Assembly (NCBI GenBank): GCA_003164275.1 | Contig: PLSY01000341.1 | Span: 1,076 to 28,305, forward strand | Source of the DNA: Acidimicrobiaceae bacterium | GTDB taxonomy: Bacteria > Actinomycetota > Acidimicrobiia > Acidimicrobiales > RAAP-2 | DNA: 27,230 bases | Reading direction: 5' to 3' | Shown: piece after piece, positions 15,003 through 22,787 of the stretch | How positions within the stretch are numbered: position 1 is the first letter of the stretch | Layout: the number at the start of each line of letters is the position of its first letter | Notes under the pieces: generated by a model | The model's input: the letters and a program-made list of their open reading frames with translations, nothing else | Told to the model about the DNA's origin: nothing | The model's database searches: none | Program-made: the position numbers and the translations under genes

Positions 15003-16583
15003 ATGAGCTCTCCCCTAGCTCCGCCATCCACCATTCCTGGAGCGCTCGAGCGCTCCGCTGTTACCTACGCCGGACAGCCCGTCCTGATCGGCCCAGATCG
15101 GACCATCGTTTTCGATGAGCTGGCAGCCCAGGTGCGAGCGGCGGCGGCGGCCATGATCGGGGTCGGTCTCGAGGCCGGGGACCGGGTCGCCTTGTGGGCT
15201 CCGAACTCGCTCGACTGGGCGGTTGCCTCGTTGGCCGTGCTCTTCGTCGGCGGAGCCGTGGTCCCGATCAACGCCCGCTACACCCACCACGAGGCGTCAG
15301 ACCTGGTGGCCAGGGCCGGATGTCGATTGATCGTGGCCGACCGGGCCGGGCCGGGCCGGGACCTCGCCGCTGAGGCGATCGGGTTCGCCGGCGGCGTCCC
15401 TGTCGTCTCCTTGGGTCCTACGGGGGCGGTGGGGGCACTGCAATGGTCGGACTTCGTCGCCCAAGGAGGGTCCGATGCGGCCGCCGAGGTCGACCGACGT
15501 CTGGTCGGTCTCAAGCCCGAAGACGTCAGCCACATCCAGTACACCTCGGGGACCACCGGCACCCCCAAAGGGGCCATGCTCCGCCATCGCGCCATGGTGG
15601 AGACGACCAAGGAGTGGGCCGGTGTGGTCGGCCTGACCGCCGGCGATCGCTATCCCGTGGTGAGCCCGTTCTCTCATATCAGTGGGCACAAGACAGGGCT
15701 CCTCGCCTGCCTGTTGACCGGGGCCGCGGCGCTGCCTCTCTCCACTCTGGTCCTCGACGACTTCGCGCAACTGGTCGACGATCAACGCGTCACGGTGGTC
15801 CAGGGGCCCCCGACCCTGTTCCACTCGCTGGTCGACCGAGCCAGGAATGACCAGGCGGCGTTCTCCTCCCTGCGGGTCGGCGTGACCGGCGCGGCGGTCA
15901 TCCCCCCCTCCCTCGTCCGCGACATGTACGACGTGCTCCACCTCGACCGGGTAGTCACCGCCTACGGCCTGACCGAGTCGACCGGGGTCTGCACGATGAC
16001 CAGGGCCGGCGACGCCATCGAGGTGGTGGCCGAGACCTCGGGCCGTCCGATACCCGGGGTGCGAGTGCAGATCGCCGGCCGCGCCGGAGAGCACCTGGCC
16101 GCGGGCGAGATCGGTGAGATCGAGGTCGCAGGGGTGGGCATCATGCTCGGCTACCTGAACGACCCCGAGGCCACGGCGGCCGCCATCCGCGACGGGTGGC
16201 TCGCCACCGGCGATCTCGGGTGGATCGGGGACGACGGCAACCTCCGGATCGTCGACCGTCTGAAGGACATGGTGGTCGTGGGCGGATTCAATGTCTATCC
16301 GGCGGAGATCGAAAAGGTGCTCCACGAGCACCCGGCCGTGTCGCAGGCCGCGGTGGTCGGGCTACCCGACGAGCGTATGGGAGAGGTGCCGGCGGCCTTC
16401 GTCGTCGCCCAGGTCGGGTCGGACCCCGAGGTGGACTCGTTGATCGAGCACTGCGAGGATCGCCTGGCCAAGTTCAAGGTTCCTCGCAGCCTCTGGCTGG
16501 TCGACGCCCTGCCCCTCAACGCAGTGGGCAAGGTGGCAAAGCCCGGCCTCCGGGTCGAGGCCCTTAGACGCTCGGAGCCCTGA
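15003..16583 (+). CDS. AMP-forming acid:CoA ligase, FadD3-like
   Basis: A 526-aa ANL-superfamily ligase that makes acyl-CoA from acid, ATP and CoA via an acyl adenylate. The P-loop YTSGTTGTPKGAM is at about 180-192, the A5 motif YGLTEST in the middle, then the TGDLG aspartate, DRLKDMVVVGGFNVYPAEIE at the hinge and catalytic Lys510 in NAVGKVAKPG. By eye it resembles FadD3 of mycobacteria, which activates the steroid C/D-ring acid HIP: LWAPNSLDWAVA, VVPINARYTHHEASD, and VVQGPPTLFHSLVDRA parallel that family. ATG 15003 is chosen because the frame extends upstream only through the DUF35 gene; its ribosome-binding site is weak. It probably activates the imported acid. Substrate identity is inferred. 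Confidence 0.9.
   Translation: MSSPLAPPSTIPGALERSAVTYAGQPVLIGPDRTIVFDELAAQVRAAAAAMIGVGLEAGDRVALWAPNSLDWAVASLAVLFVGGAVVPINARYTHHEASDLVARAGCRLIVADRAGPGRDLAAEAIGFAGGVPVVSLGPTGAVGALQWSDFVAQGGSDAAAEVDRRLVGLKPEDVSHIQYTSGTTGTPKGAMLRHRAMVETTKEWAGVVGLTAGDRYPVVSPFSHISGHKTGLLACLLTGAAALPLSTLVLDDFAQLVDDQRVTVVQGPPTLFHSLVDRARNDQAAFSSLRVGVTGAAVIPPSLVRDMYDVLHLDRVVTAYGLTESTGVCTMTRAGDAIEVVAETSGRPIPGVRVQIAGRAGEHLAAGEIGEIEVAGVGIMLGYLNDPEATAAAIRDGWLATGDLGWIGDDGNLRIVDRLKDMVVVGGFNVYPAEIEKVLHEHPAVSQAAVVGLPDERMGEVPAAFVVAQVGSDPEVDSLIEHCEDRLAKFKVPRSLWLVDALPLNAVGKVAKPGLRVEALRRSEP
15341..15360 (+). repeat. CCGGG x4 pentanucleotide tandem repeat inside the ligase gene
   Basis: Four perfect copies of CCGGG lie within the ligase coding region (residues about 113-120, RAGPGRD). 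Gain or loss of one unit would shift the frame. Four copies is short for a phase-variable tract, and GC-rich codon use may explain it. Confidence 0.6.
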
Positions 16584-16618
16584 CCGGAGGGTTTTCTCGG
16601 TCGCTCTGGCGTCGGCTG

Positions 16619-16634
16619 GGTGCCTCGCGGCACC
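16619..16634. terminator. Hairpin between convergent genes, possible terminator
   Basis: Perfect 6-bp stem GGTGCC-TCGC-GGCACC with a 4-nt loop, in the 79-nt gap between the ligase stop (16583) and the SnoaL-like stop (16663). There is no T-run on either side, so intrinsic termination is uncertain. The position between convergent genes is the main support. Confidence 0.4.
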
Positions 16635-16662
16635 GCCCGTCCGTCGAAGAGGTCTGGCGGGT

Positions 16663-17079
16663 CTAGCCGAGGGTGATATCGCGCCTGGCCAGGCGCCACC
16701 GGTCACCCTCCCGGGTGAAGGCGTCGTGGTACCAGCCCATGTTGAACAGCGTGGGGGCGGTCGTGGTGTTCTGATAGAAGAGGAAGTAGGAGTCGCCAGA
16801 GGCCGAGTCGGGCCCTTCGACCGTCACCGCCACCGTCGTGATCACGTGTCGGGTGTTGCTCCCGGGCCCGGTGACCCCGCCGGCTCTCCGCTCGACCGCC
16901 CCGGCCAGGATGTCGGCTCGCCCCGTGCGCACGCCACCCGGGAATCCCCACACCGCCTCTTCGGTGAACTGGTCGATGTACTCGTCCAGGTCTCCCTGGT
17001 CGGCCAGGATGGCAATCCGAGAGATGGCGTTCCGGACCTCTAGTTCGCCAGCCACTCGGGCCGTGAGTTCGTCAGTCAT
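16663..17079 (-). CDS. SnoaL/NTF2-like protein
   Basis: A 138-aa protein of the NTF2-like/SnoaL-like superfamily: an N-terminal helix (VRNAISRIAILADQGDLDEYIDQFTEEAVW), GVRTGRADILAGAVERRAG, then long strands ending HDAFTREGDRWRLARRDITLG. Members include ring-hydroxylating dioxygenase beta-like folds, ketosteroid isomerases and many uncharacterised small-molecule enzymes. The catalytic residues cannot be fixed by eye, so isomerase or dehydratase roles are only possible. ATG 17079 is preferred over the adjacent ATG 17082 because AAGAGGAG then has a better spacing. It lies downstream of the binding protein on the same strand, after a strong hairpin. Confidence 0.8.
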   Translation of the reverse strand: MTDELTARVAGELEVRNAISRIAILADQGDLDEYIDQFTEEAVWGFPGGVRTGRADILAGAVERRAGGVTGPGSNTRHVITTVAVTVEGPDSASGDSYFLFYQNTTTAPTLFNMGWYHDAFTREGDRWRLARRDITLG

Positions 17080-17099
17080 CATGCTCCTCTTTTGTGAGT

Positions 17100-17129
17100 G
17101 GTCCGGGTGCCCCGCCAGCACCACGGACC
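17100..17129 (-). terminator. Strong intercistronic hairpin after the binding-protein gene
   Basis: An 11-bp stem with a single-base bulge: arms GGTCCG and GGTGC pair with GCACC and CGGACC around a 7-nt loop. It lies between the stop of the binding-protein gene and the start of the SnoaL-like gene on the minus strand. No T-run follows. It may be a partial terminator or an mRNA-end stabiliser that keeps the binding protein more abundant than the downstream enzyme. Confidence 0.55.
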
Positions 17130-17168
17130 GGCAAGCGCACCACCAAGGCCGCGCCTCCTCACAACGCT

Positions 17169-18404
17169 CTAACCGGCCGCCGAGGTGGTGGTGGCGCTGC
17201 TGGCGGACGGATTGTTGAACTGCCCGTTCACCAGCGGGGTCGGCACGGTATAGATCCAGTTCGAGGGCGACGACAACGGCGAGTGGTTCTTCGGCGTGTA
17301 GACGTAGGTCTTGAGCGTCACCCACAGCGGGCTGGCCGGCTGCTTCAGGTGCTCGAGTGCCTTCGTTATGGCAGGCGTCGAGATGGAGCCGGCCTGCTTC
17401 GCCGCCTGAGCCACGACCATCACCGAGTCGTACTGGTACGACGAGGTGGTGAGAACCGTGGTGATCGGGGCGATGGCCTGGAGTGCCCGGATGTAGGCCA
17501 GGGTCCCCTTCGGCTGGATGGCCTGGTACTTCTCAAGCTGAAGGATCTGGACCGAGACGTTCTTCTCTTGGTTGGTGCCGGCCAGGGTGCTGATCAGCGG
17601 CGTGGTCGACGCCGTGAGGTCACCGATCGTCGGGATGGTCCAACCGAGCTTGGCCCGGCTGCTCAAGATGACGCCCACCGGTGATCCGAATCCCTGCATG
17701 AACAGGGCTTGGGGCTTGGTGGCCTGGAGCTGCTGGAGCTGTGAGGTCACGTCAAGGTCGGTGTCGTTGTACGTGGCCGTCGTGAGCGTGATGTGGTTTG
17801 CCGTGGCCGCCGTCGCTGTGGCCTGGGCTACCGACGCCCCGTAGGCATCCGACGACGAGATCATGGCCAGCTTGGTATAGCCCTTGGTCTTCAGGTACGC
17901 CATCAGCGACTGCGACGGCAGCAGTGCCGACGGGGCGATCAGGAAGTTGTACGGGTACTTGGTCGGGTCGTTGAGCGAGGAGTCGTTGGGCGTCCCCACC
18001 GAGACGATCTTGGCGGCAGTGGCGATCGGCACTTCAGCCACACCTTCGGTGCTGATGGACCCGGGAGCGATCATCGAGGGCTTCGGCCCACTGGCCAGTC
18101 GCTGCTCCAAGAGGCTCACGGCGTTGGTCGGGTTGCCTTGGTTGTCGAGCACCTGCACTTGGACCTTGTGGCCCAGGATGCCGCCGTTCTTATTGAGGAC
18201 GGCGGCGGCGGCCTTGGTGCCGTCGACGGCCGCTGTCCCATTGGCCCCGTAAGGGCCGGTAACACCGGTGTCGATCACGACGATGAACGGCGACGAGGCC
18301 GCGCCCGCCGCTCCGGCGAAGGCCAGCGTGCCGACGGTGAGGGCGACACCCAGTCCCCCGGCGACGGCAGCCTTGACAGCTCGAGACGATCCCCAACGCT
18401 TCAT
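17169..18404 (-). CDS. Liv-type ABC transporter substrate-binding protein
   Basis: A 411-aa secreted binding protein of the LivK/periplasmic-binding type I family. A signal peptide covers about residues 1-37: KR near the start, a long Ala/Gly/Val core and a likely AGA-A cleavage region. There is no lipobox cysteine, unlike most actinobacterial binding proteins, so it may be released or held by another means. The mature part shows FIVVIDTGVTGPYGANG, AAAAVLNKNGGILGHKVQV, TPNDSSLNDPTKYPYNF and ISSSDAYGASVAQ, all typical of Leu/Ile/Val or amide-binding proteins. ATG 18404 is chosen because GGGGG lies 6 nt upstream; ATG 18410 abuts it. It is the binding partner for the LivH/LivM-LivG/LivF set, although encoded in a different transcription unit. 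Confidence 0.92.
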   Translation of the reverse strand: MKRWGSSRAVKAAVAGGLGVALTVGTLAFAGAAGAASSPFIVVIDTGVTGPYGANGTAAVDGTKAAAAVLNKNGGILGHKVQVQVLDNQGNPTNAVSLLEQRLASGPKPSMIAPGSISTEGVAEVPIATAAKIVSVGTPNDSSLNDPTKYPYNFLIAPSALLPSQSLMAYLKTKGYTKLAMISSSDAYGASVAQATATAATANHITLTTATYNDTDLDVTSQLQQLQATKPQALFMQGFGSPVGVILSSRAKLGWTIPTIGDLTASTTPLISTLAGTNQEKNVSVQILQLEKYQAIQPKGTLAYIRALQAIAPITTVLTTSSYQYDSVMVVAQAAKQAGSISTPAITKALEHLKQPASPLWVTLKTYVYTPKNHSPLSSPSNWIYTVPTPLVNGQFNNPSASSATTTSAAG

Positions 18405-18422
18405 GTGCATCCCCCATGTAGA

Positions 18423-18451
18423 TCCACGGCCGAAGATTTTTCCACGGCCGA
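18423..18451 (-). repeat. 11-bp direct repeat in the binding-protein leader
   Basis: TCCACGGCCGA occurs at 18423-18433 and 18441-18451, an 18-bp period, between the proposed promoter and the start codon of the binding-protein gene. Each copy contains the palindrome CGGCCG, so the two copies can also pair as a hairpin with a 12-nt loop. It may be a protein-binding or RNA control element. Confidence 0.5.
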
Positions 18452-18488
18452 TGCGTGCGCTCCCCCAGCAGCAAGAGCCCGCCTTGAT

Positions 18489-18517
18489 AATGTATATCCG
18501 TGTCAGCTGTATGACAA
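18489..18517 (-). promoter_or_regulatory. Promoter of the binding-protein gene with inverted repeat at the -35 box
   Basis: On the minus strand TTGTCA (5 of 6, 18512-18517) and TACATT (4 of 6, 18489-18494) are 17 nt apart. An inverted repeat TGTCA-N6-TGACA at 18501-18516 overlaps the -35 box and could be an operator. The patch is clearly AT-richer than its surroundings. Transcription would begin near 18482, leaving a leader of about 78 nt. Confidence 0.5.
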
Positions 18518-18549
18518 GGATGTGAAGCTTTCGCGGCCAGGGCGCTCGA

Positions 18550-19707
18550 TCACCGCTCCCTCGGCAGGCCGAGCAGGCGCGTGGCCACGATGGTCTTCTG
18601 TATCTGCTCGGAACCGCCGTACACGCTTGCCGCCCGCGACCATAGGTAGTCATGCAGGTCAGACGGCGCCCTCCCGAGCATGATGTCTGGGCCCTCTACA
18701 TCCATCAGCCGGTGGCCGAGGGCCTGCTCGGTGCGGACCATGAGCAGTTTGTCCACTGAGGCGTCGATCTCGCTCGAGGTCCCCCGGGTGCGTCGGGACA
18801 GGCTGCGTAGGACGTGCACCCTGAGGACCTCCACCTCGACCATCGACTGGGCGAGACCGACCGCATAAGGGCTCGTTGCCACCGAAGGCGCGACGACCCC
18901 ATCGGTCGACAGCTTGGAGCGGACAAGGTCGGTCATCTTGGCGATCGATCGTCCGAGGTCGGCGATGTAGCCCACATCCCCGGGACCACGCTCGAAGGCC
19001 ACGGTGGACATGGCGATCGGCCATCCCTCCCCCGCCCCGCCAACCCGGGCGCTGATGGGAATCTCGACGCCATCGAAGAAGACTTCGGCGAACTCCATGG
19101 CTCCGGTGATCTGGCGAAAGGGCCGCACGGTGAGACCTGGGGCATCGATCGGCACGATGAAGCAGGACATGGCTCGATGGTTCGGCTGGTCCGGCTCGGT
19201 GCGGGCCAAAAGCAGACACCAGTCGGCCCATTTGGCCTCCGATGTCCAGACCTTCTGGCCGGTGGCGACATAGATGTCGCCCCGTAGTTCCGCCCGCGTG
19301 GTCAGTGACCCAAGGTCGGAGCCGGCATCAGGCTCGCTGAAGCCCTGACACCATCGCTCCTCGCCGCTGAAGGCGGTCGGGAGGAAGCGCTGTTTCTGCT
19401 CCTCATTCCCGTACATGAGGATGACCCGGGCGATGTACCCGTAGTGCCAGGCCGAAGGCAGTCCCGCCCTCCCCATCTCGTCGAGGAGGATCGCCTCGTA
19501 CTCGGCCGGCAGGCCCCGGCCCCCGTACTCGGCCGGAAAGGTCAGGGCCGACAGACCGGCTTCGTGCATGCTCGCCTGGAGCTCGGAGAGATAGGCCAGT
19601 CGACCCTCGTCGTCGTGCGGCATAGGGGCGACCGGTCCCCGACCGGCTATCCACGATCGCAGCTCCGCGCGGAACTCCGCTTCTGCCTCACTGTCTCGAA
19701 AGTCCAT
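18550..19707 (-). CDS. Acyl-CoA dehydrogenase, FAD-binding catalytic-type (alpha) subunit
   Basis: A 385-aa acyl-CoA dehydrogenase that would introduce an alpha-beta double bond into an acyl-CoA with FAD. FSEPDAGSD is at 123-131, WTSEAKWADWCLLLART forms the middle beta domain, FDGVEIP follows, and the C-terminal YGGSEQIQKTIVATRLLGLPRE is the usual FAD/tetramer motif. Glu239 in AFERGPG is a candidate catalytic base (inference from FadE-type enzymes). By eye it resembles the alpha chains of heteromeric steroid acyl-CoA dehydrogenases. The apparent beta-like partner is divergently encoded across a 147-nt gap. ATG 19707 has GGGGAA upstream. It ends 145 nt before the binding-protein start. Confidence 0.9.
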   Translation of the reverse strand: MDFRDSEAEAEFRAELRSWIAGRGPVAPMPHDDEGRLAYLSELQASMHEAGLSALTFPAEYGGRGLPAEYEAILLDEMGRAGLPSAWHYGYIARVILMYGNEEQKQRFLPTAFSGEERWCQGFSEPDAGSDLGSLTTRAELRGDIYVATGQKVWTSEAKWADWCLLLARTEPDQPNHRAMSCFIVPIDAPGLTVRPFRQITGAMEFAEVFFDGVEIPISARVGGAGEGWPIAMSTVAFERGPGDVGYIADLGRSIAKMTDLVRSKLSTDGVVAPSVATSPYAVGLAQSMVEVEVLRVHVLRSLSRRTRGTSSEIDASVDKLLMVRTEQALGHRLMDVEGPDIMLGRAPSDLHDYLWSRAASVYGGSEQIQKTIVATRLLGLPRER

Positions 19708-19723
19708 GCGTTCCCCACTGGGT

Positions 19724-19740
19724 CATCGCACGTGGCGATG
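19724..19740. promoter_or_regulatory. Inverted repeat upstream of the divergent dehydrogenase genes
   Basis: Perfect 6-bp arms CATCGC and GCGATG around ACGTG, located 16 nt upstream of the alpha-subunit ATG. In the 147-nt divergent gap this could be an operator or a leader hairpin. No clear -10/-35 pair is visible nearby, so the role is uncertain. Confidence 0.35.
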
Positions 19741-19854
19741 GGTCGGCTCGACGGTGTAGCCATGTGACCCTAGTGTTCCGCCTCTGACCAGGCCACCACT
19801 TGTGCCGGTCGGCTGGCACCGGTCCGGGCATTGGCGATCGATGAGGGGGGGACG

Positions 19855-20898
19855 ATGGACGCAACGTTCAATGAAGAACAAGAACAGTTGGCCGAACTGG
19901 CTGATCGCATCGCCAGGCGCATCGGCACCAGCATCGACCCGGGGGCCGATCGCCTGGCCGGTTGGCGCCTGGTGGCCGATGCGGGACTGCTCGGACTTCG
20001 GCTGGCACCCGAGGCGGGAGGCTCTGGGGCCGGCGGCATCGAGGTGGCCATCGTCGCCGAGGCACTCGGTCGGCAGGTGAGTCCGGTGCCCTATGTCGGA
20101 CCCGTCATCGCCGCCGAGCTCCTGAGGGCCGCCGAGGCACCGGACGACGTGCTCGAAGCAGTGGCCGAGGGCCACCGACGGATCAGCATCGGCGTCGACG
20201 GAACCATGTCGTCGCTGGCCACATCGGGTGCCACCTCCGAGGTCGTCGGGTGGGACTGTGCGGACGCCGCCGAGTTCGCCGTGCTGACCCCGGTCGATCG
20301 TGCTCTTGGCGTGGCCCTGCTCGCCGGCCCCGGTCTGGCTCGCGACTGCGCCGATCTGAGCCGCAGCCTGGTCACCCTCGACCCTGACGCCACCCGCTCC
20401 GTTGTCGGTCGACCTATCACCGAGGACCGTCTGGTCGCCGTCGAGGCCCTCGCCCTCACTCTGCTGAGCGCCGACATGGTCGGTGCCATGCAAGGAGCAC
20501 TCGACGTCGCCGTCGAGTACGCCAAGCAACGGGTTCAGTTCAAGCGACCGATCGGCTCGTTCCAGGCCATCCAGCATCTGGCTGCAGACCAGCATGTGAG
20601 CATCGAGGCCTCGAGGAGTGCCACCTACTACGCGGCCTGGGCGGTAGACGGGCTCGCCCCTGACCGTGCCTTGATGGCGGCTCGGACAGCGAAGGCCTTT
20701 GTCTCGACGCGAGCACAAGAGGTGGTGGAGGCCGTGCTCCAGATCCATGGGGGCATAGGCCACACCTGGGAGCACATTGGCCACTACTACCTCCGCCGGG
20801 TTCTGCTGGATCGCTTCACCCTTGGCGACCAGCAAGTCCAGCTCGCCCACATCGCCACGGACGCCCTGGCGGAACGGCCAGGGTCCGGGAACCAATAA
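19855..20898 (+). CDS. Acyl-CoA dehydrogenase-like beta subunit
   Basis: A 347-aa acyl-CoA dehydrogenase-fold protein with weakly conserved N-terminal and middle regions and a conserved C-terminal domain: YAKQRVQFKRPIGSFQAIQHLAAD (about 223-245) and QIHGGIGHTWEHIGHYYLRR. It has no TEP/SEP-x-AGSD motif and no E-R helix motif like the alpha chain, as expected for the non-catalytic chain of an alpha2-beta2 dehydrogenase. ATG 19855 is preceded by a GAGGGGGGG site; TTG 19831 is the longer option without one. It is co-transcribed with the SDR 36 nt downstream. Pairing with the 18550-19707 protein is inferred from sequence type and adjacency. Confidence 0.85.
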   Translation: MDATFNEEQEQLAELADRIARRIGTSIDPGADRLAGWRLVADAGLLGLRLAPEAGGSGAGGIEVAIVAEALGRQVSPVPYVGPVIAAELLRAAEAPDDVLEAVAEGHRRISIGVDGTMSSLATSGATSEVVGWDCADAAEFAVLTPVDRALGVALLAGPGLARDCADLSRSLVTLDPDATRSVVGRPITEDRLVAVEALALTLLSADMVGAMQGALDVAVEYAKQRVQFKRPIGSFQAIQHLAADQHVSIEASRSATYYAAWAVDGLAPDRALMAARTAKAFVSTRAQEVVEAVLQIHGGIGHTWEHIGHYYLRRVLLDRFTLGDQQVQLAHIATDALAERPGSGNQ

Positions 20899-20934
20899 TG
20901 AAAGGAAGGATGTCGACATGGAGGAAGTGACGCG

Positions 20935-21786
20935 GTGAGCGGTCGGTTCGAAGGGAAAGTGGCCGTCGTGGCCGGGTGCGCCCGTCCCCCGGGGATGGGA
21001 CATGCCACCGCCCTCCGCTTGGCCCGACAAGGGGCGGTCGTCGCCTGCCTCGACGCAGTTGGGCCCCAGCCCCAGTCGGGGTACGACACCGGCATCGTCA
21101 CCTTGGAACTGTTGGAGGAGGTGGCTCGCGAGGTGGGCGCCGTATCCGGCACCGAGGGGTACTCGCTCGGAGTCGACCCCTTCGACCCCACTGCCTGGGA
21201 GCAAGCAGCCGATACCGTCATCGCCGAGTTCGGCCGCATCGACATCTGCTGTGCGCTGATGGGCACGACTGGGCCCGCCGCCGGCAACGGTGACCTACTC
21301 GACGTACCCCTCGAGTCCTGGCAGCGGTGCTACGACGTGAACGTGGTCGCCCCGCTCCTGTTCAGCCGGGCCTGCGCCCGGGACATGGTGGCCCGGGAGA
21401 CAGGCGGCGCCATCGTCATCCTGTCGTCGTACTCGGCCATCGTCCCGCCGGCCGGGAACGGTGCCATCGCCTCGGCCCGGGCCGCGGTGAACACCATCAC
21501 CGAGACCATGGCTATCGAGCTCGCGCCCCACAACATCAGGGTGAATACCGTACAGCCGCTGAGCGTCCGCTCGGGAGACGACCGCTTCCCCAACCCAGGG
21601 CTCTCCCGCCTCGCCGACCAGGAGGCGGACTCATTCGCCACCTGGGTCCACGGCCAGGTCCCGCTCGGTCGTCCCCAGCGACCCGACGAGACCGCCGCCG
21701 CCATCGAGTTCCTTTGCTCGGACGAGGCGTCGTTCATCACCGGTGTCTCCCTGCCGGTGGCGGGGGGCGCCCACAGTCATTCCTGA
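20935..21786 (+). CDS. SDR-fold protein with degenerate active site
   Basis: A 283-aa short-chain dehydrogenase-fold protein. The nucleotide loop is altered and lengthened (GCARPPGMG, 14-22), followed by an extra segment around 41-70 (PQSGYDTG then LELLEEVAREVG) that recalls the insertion in mycofactocin-coupled SDRs. The catalytic Tyr-x3-Lys pair is replaced by Ile178 and Arg182 (AIASARAAVN). The usual NAG motif is CCALMG. Redox activity by the standard mechanism is therefore doubtful; it may bind NAD(H) or act as another kind of enzyme. The start is GTG 20935 with GGAGGAAG 7-9 nt upstream; no earlier in-frame start exists. It follows the beta-type dehydrogenase and converges on the LLM gene with a 25-nt gap. 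Confidence 0.85.
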   Translation: MSGRFEGKVAVVAGCARPPGMGHATALRLARQGAVVACLDAVGPQPQSGYDTGIVTLELLEEVAREVGAVSGTEGYSLGVDPFDPTAWEQAADTVIAEFGRIDICCALMGTTGPAAGNGDLLDVPLESWQRCYDVNVVAPLLFSRACARDMVARETGGAIVILSSYSAIVPPAGNGAIASARAAVNTITETMAIELAPHNIRVNTVQPLSVRSGDDRFPNPGLSRLADQEADSFATWVHGQVPLGRPQRPDETAAAIEFLCSDEASFITGVSLPVAGGAHSHS

Positions 21787-21811
21787 CCCGGCGGCCGGTA
21801 CGAGAGATGAC

Positions 21812-22750
21812 TCAGTGTCCCCCCACCCGCTCCACCACGGGGGTCATCTGGTCCATGTGGCGCTGGCTGACGGTGAAGTAGGAGATCCCGAGTTCGTCCC
21901 GTACCGACAGCAACTGGTCGGCTACCTCGTCCACAGAGCCGAAGAGGCAAAAAGGGGAGTCCAAGAGTTCCTCGGGATCGCAGCCCATCTCCGCTGCGGA
22001 GTGTCGTGCAGCCTCTCGTCGTTCGACCCCGACAGCGACGGCACGGATCCTCAAGTTGAGCTCCAACGATGCGAACCGGGCGCCGGCCGACTCCCTCACC
22101 CACGCCACCTGGTCACGCACGGCTGCTGTCCTCAGCTGAGGGCCGAGTCCGCCCGCACCGCCTTGGCCGGCGTTTGAGGTGGCGATGCTCACAATGTCCC
22201 CCAACCTGCCAGCCACAGACAACATGCGCTTGCCTCCCCCGCCGAGAACGATGGGCACGCCGCCGGGCTGGGCGGTCAGGGGGCGGACGGCCAGACCATC
22301 GATCCGATAGAAGCGACCGGTGCGGGTCACCGTGTCTCCGGCCAGCAGTTCCTTGATGATGGTGACCGACTCCTCCAACCTGTCGATCCGCACCGAGGGT
22401 GGGTCGAACTCGATGCCGAGGGAGCGGTACTCGTCGCGGTTCCATCCGGCCCCGAGGCCGAGCTCCACCCGGCCACCTGACAACACGTCCAGCGTGGCCA
22501 CCTCTTTCGCCAGCACCCCGGGGTGACGCAGGTCGTTGGCCAGGACGAACATCGAGAGCCTGACCTGCTCGGTGGCCGCCGCGGCCGCCGCCAGGGCGGG
22601 GATCGGGGCGAACTGGTCGCCGAGATGGTCGGGCAGCGAGACCACCGAGTACCCGGCCCCTTCTGCCCCTTTGGCCGCCTGAGCCCAGCTTCGGGCATCT
22701 TCGGTCCGGACCAGTTGCACCGCGAAGCGGATCAGTCGATCGAAGCTCAT
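21812..22750 (-). CDS. LLM-class (luciferase-like) F420-dependent oxidoreductase
   Basis: A 312-aa bacterial-luciferase-like TIM-barrel oxidoreductase. RFAVQLVRTEDARSWAQAAKGAEGAGYSVVSLPDH at the start, LGLGAGWNRDEYRSLGIEFD in the middle and the SDVDEVADQL-like SVDEVADQLLSVRDELGISYFTV at the end match the F420-dependent group common in actinobacteria. It would use reduced or oxidised F420 to transfer hydride to or from an acyl or ketone substrate. ATG 22750 has CAGAGG immediately upstream. It is divergent from the carboxylase-type genes and convergent with the SDR, so it is probably transcribed alone. Cofactor preference (F420 versus FMN) is inferred from the subgroup pattern. Confidence 0.87.
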   Translation of the reverse strand: MSFDRLIRFAVQLVRTEDARSWAQAAKGAEGAGYSVVSLPDHLGDQFAPIPALAAAAAATEQVRLSMFVLANDLRHPGVLAKEVATLDVLSGGRVELGLGAGWNRDEYRSLGIEFDPPSVRIDRLEESVTIIKELLAGDTVTRTGRFYRIDGLAVRPLTAQPGGVPIVLGGGGKRMLSVAGRLGDIVSIATSNAGQGGAGGLGPQLRTAAVRDQVAWVRESAGARFASLELNLRIRAVAVGVERREAARHSAAEMGCDPEELLDSPFCLFGSVDEVADQLLSVRDELGISYFTVSQRHMDQMTPVVERVGGH

Positions 22751-22787
22751 CCTCTGCCTTTCACCGAGACGGCGCTGTTGGATATGA

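Noticed and set aside
20898..20930. Ten-codon frame whose ATG overlaps the stop of the beta-type dehydrogenase (TAATG)
   Set aside because: Too short to support as a gene. The segment is better explained as the purine-rich ribosome-binding region of the SDR-fold gene.
19723..21204. Long minus-strand open frame opposite the beta dehydrogenase and SDR genes
   Set aside because: GC-rich antisense shadow with no recognisable domain, opposite two well-supported plus-strand genes.
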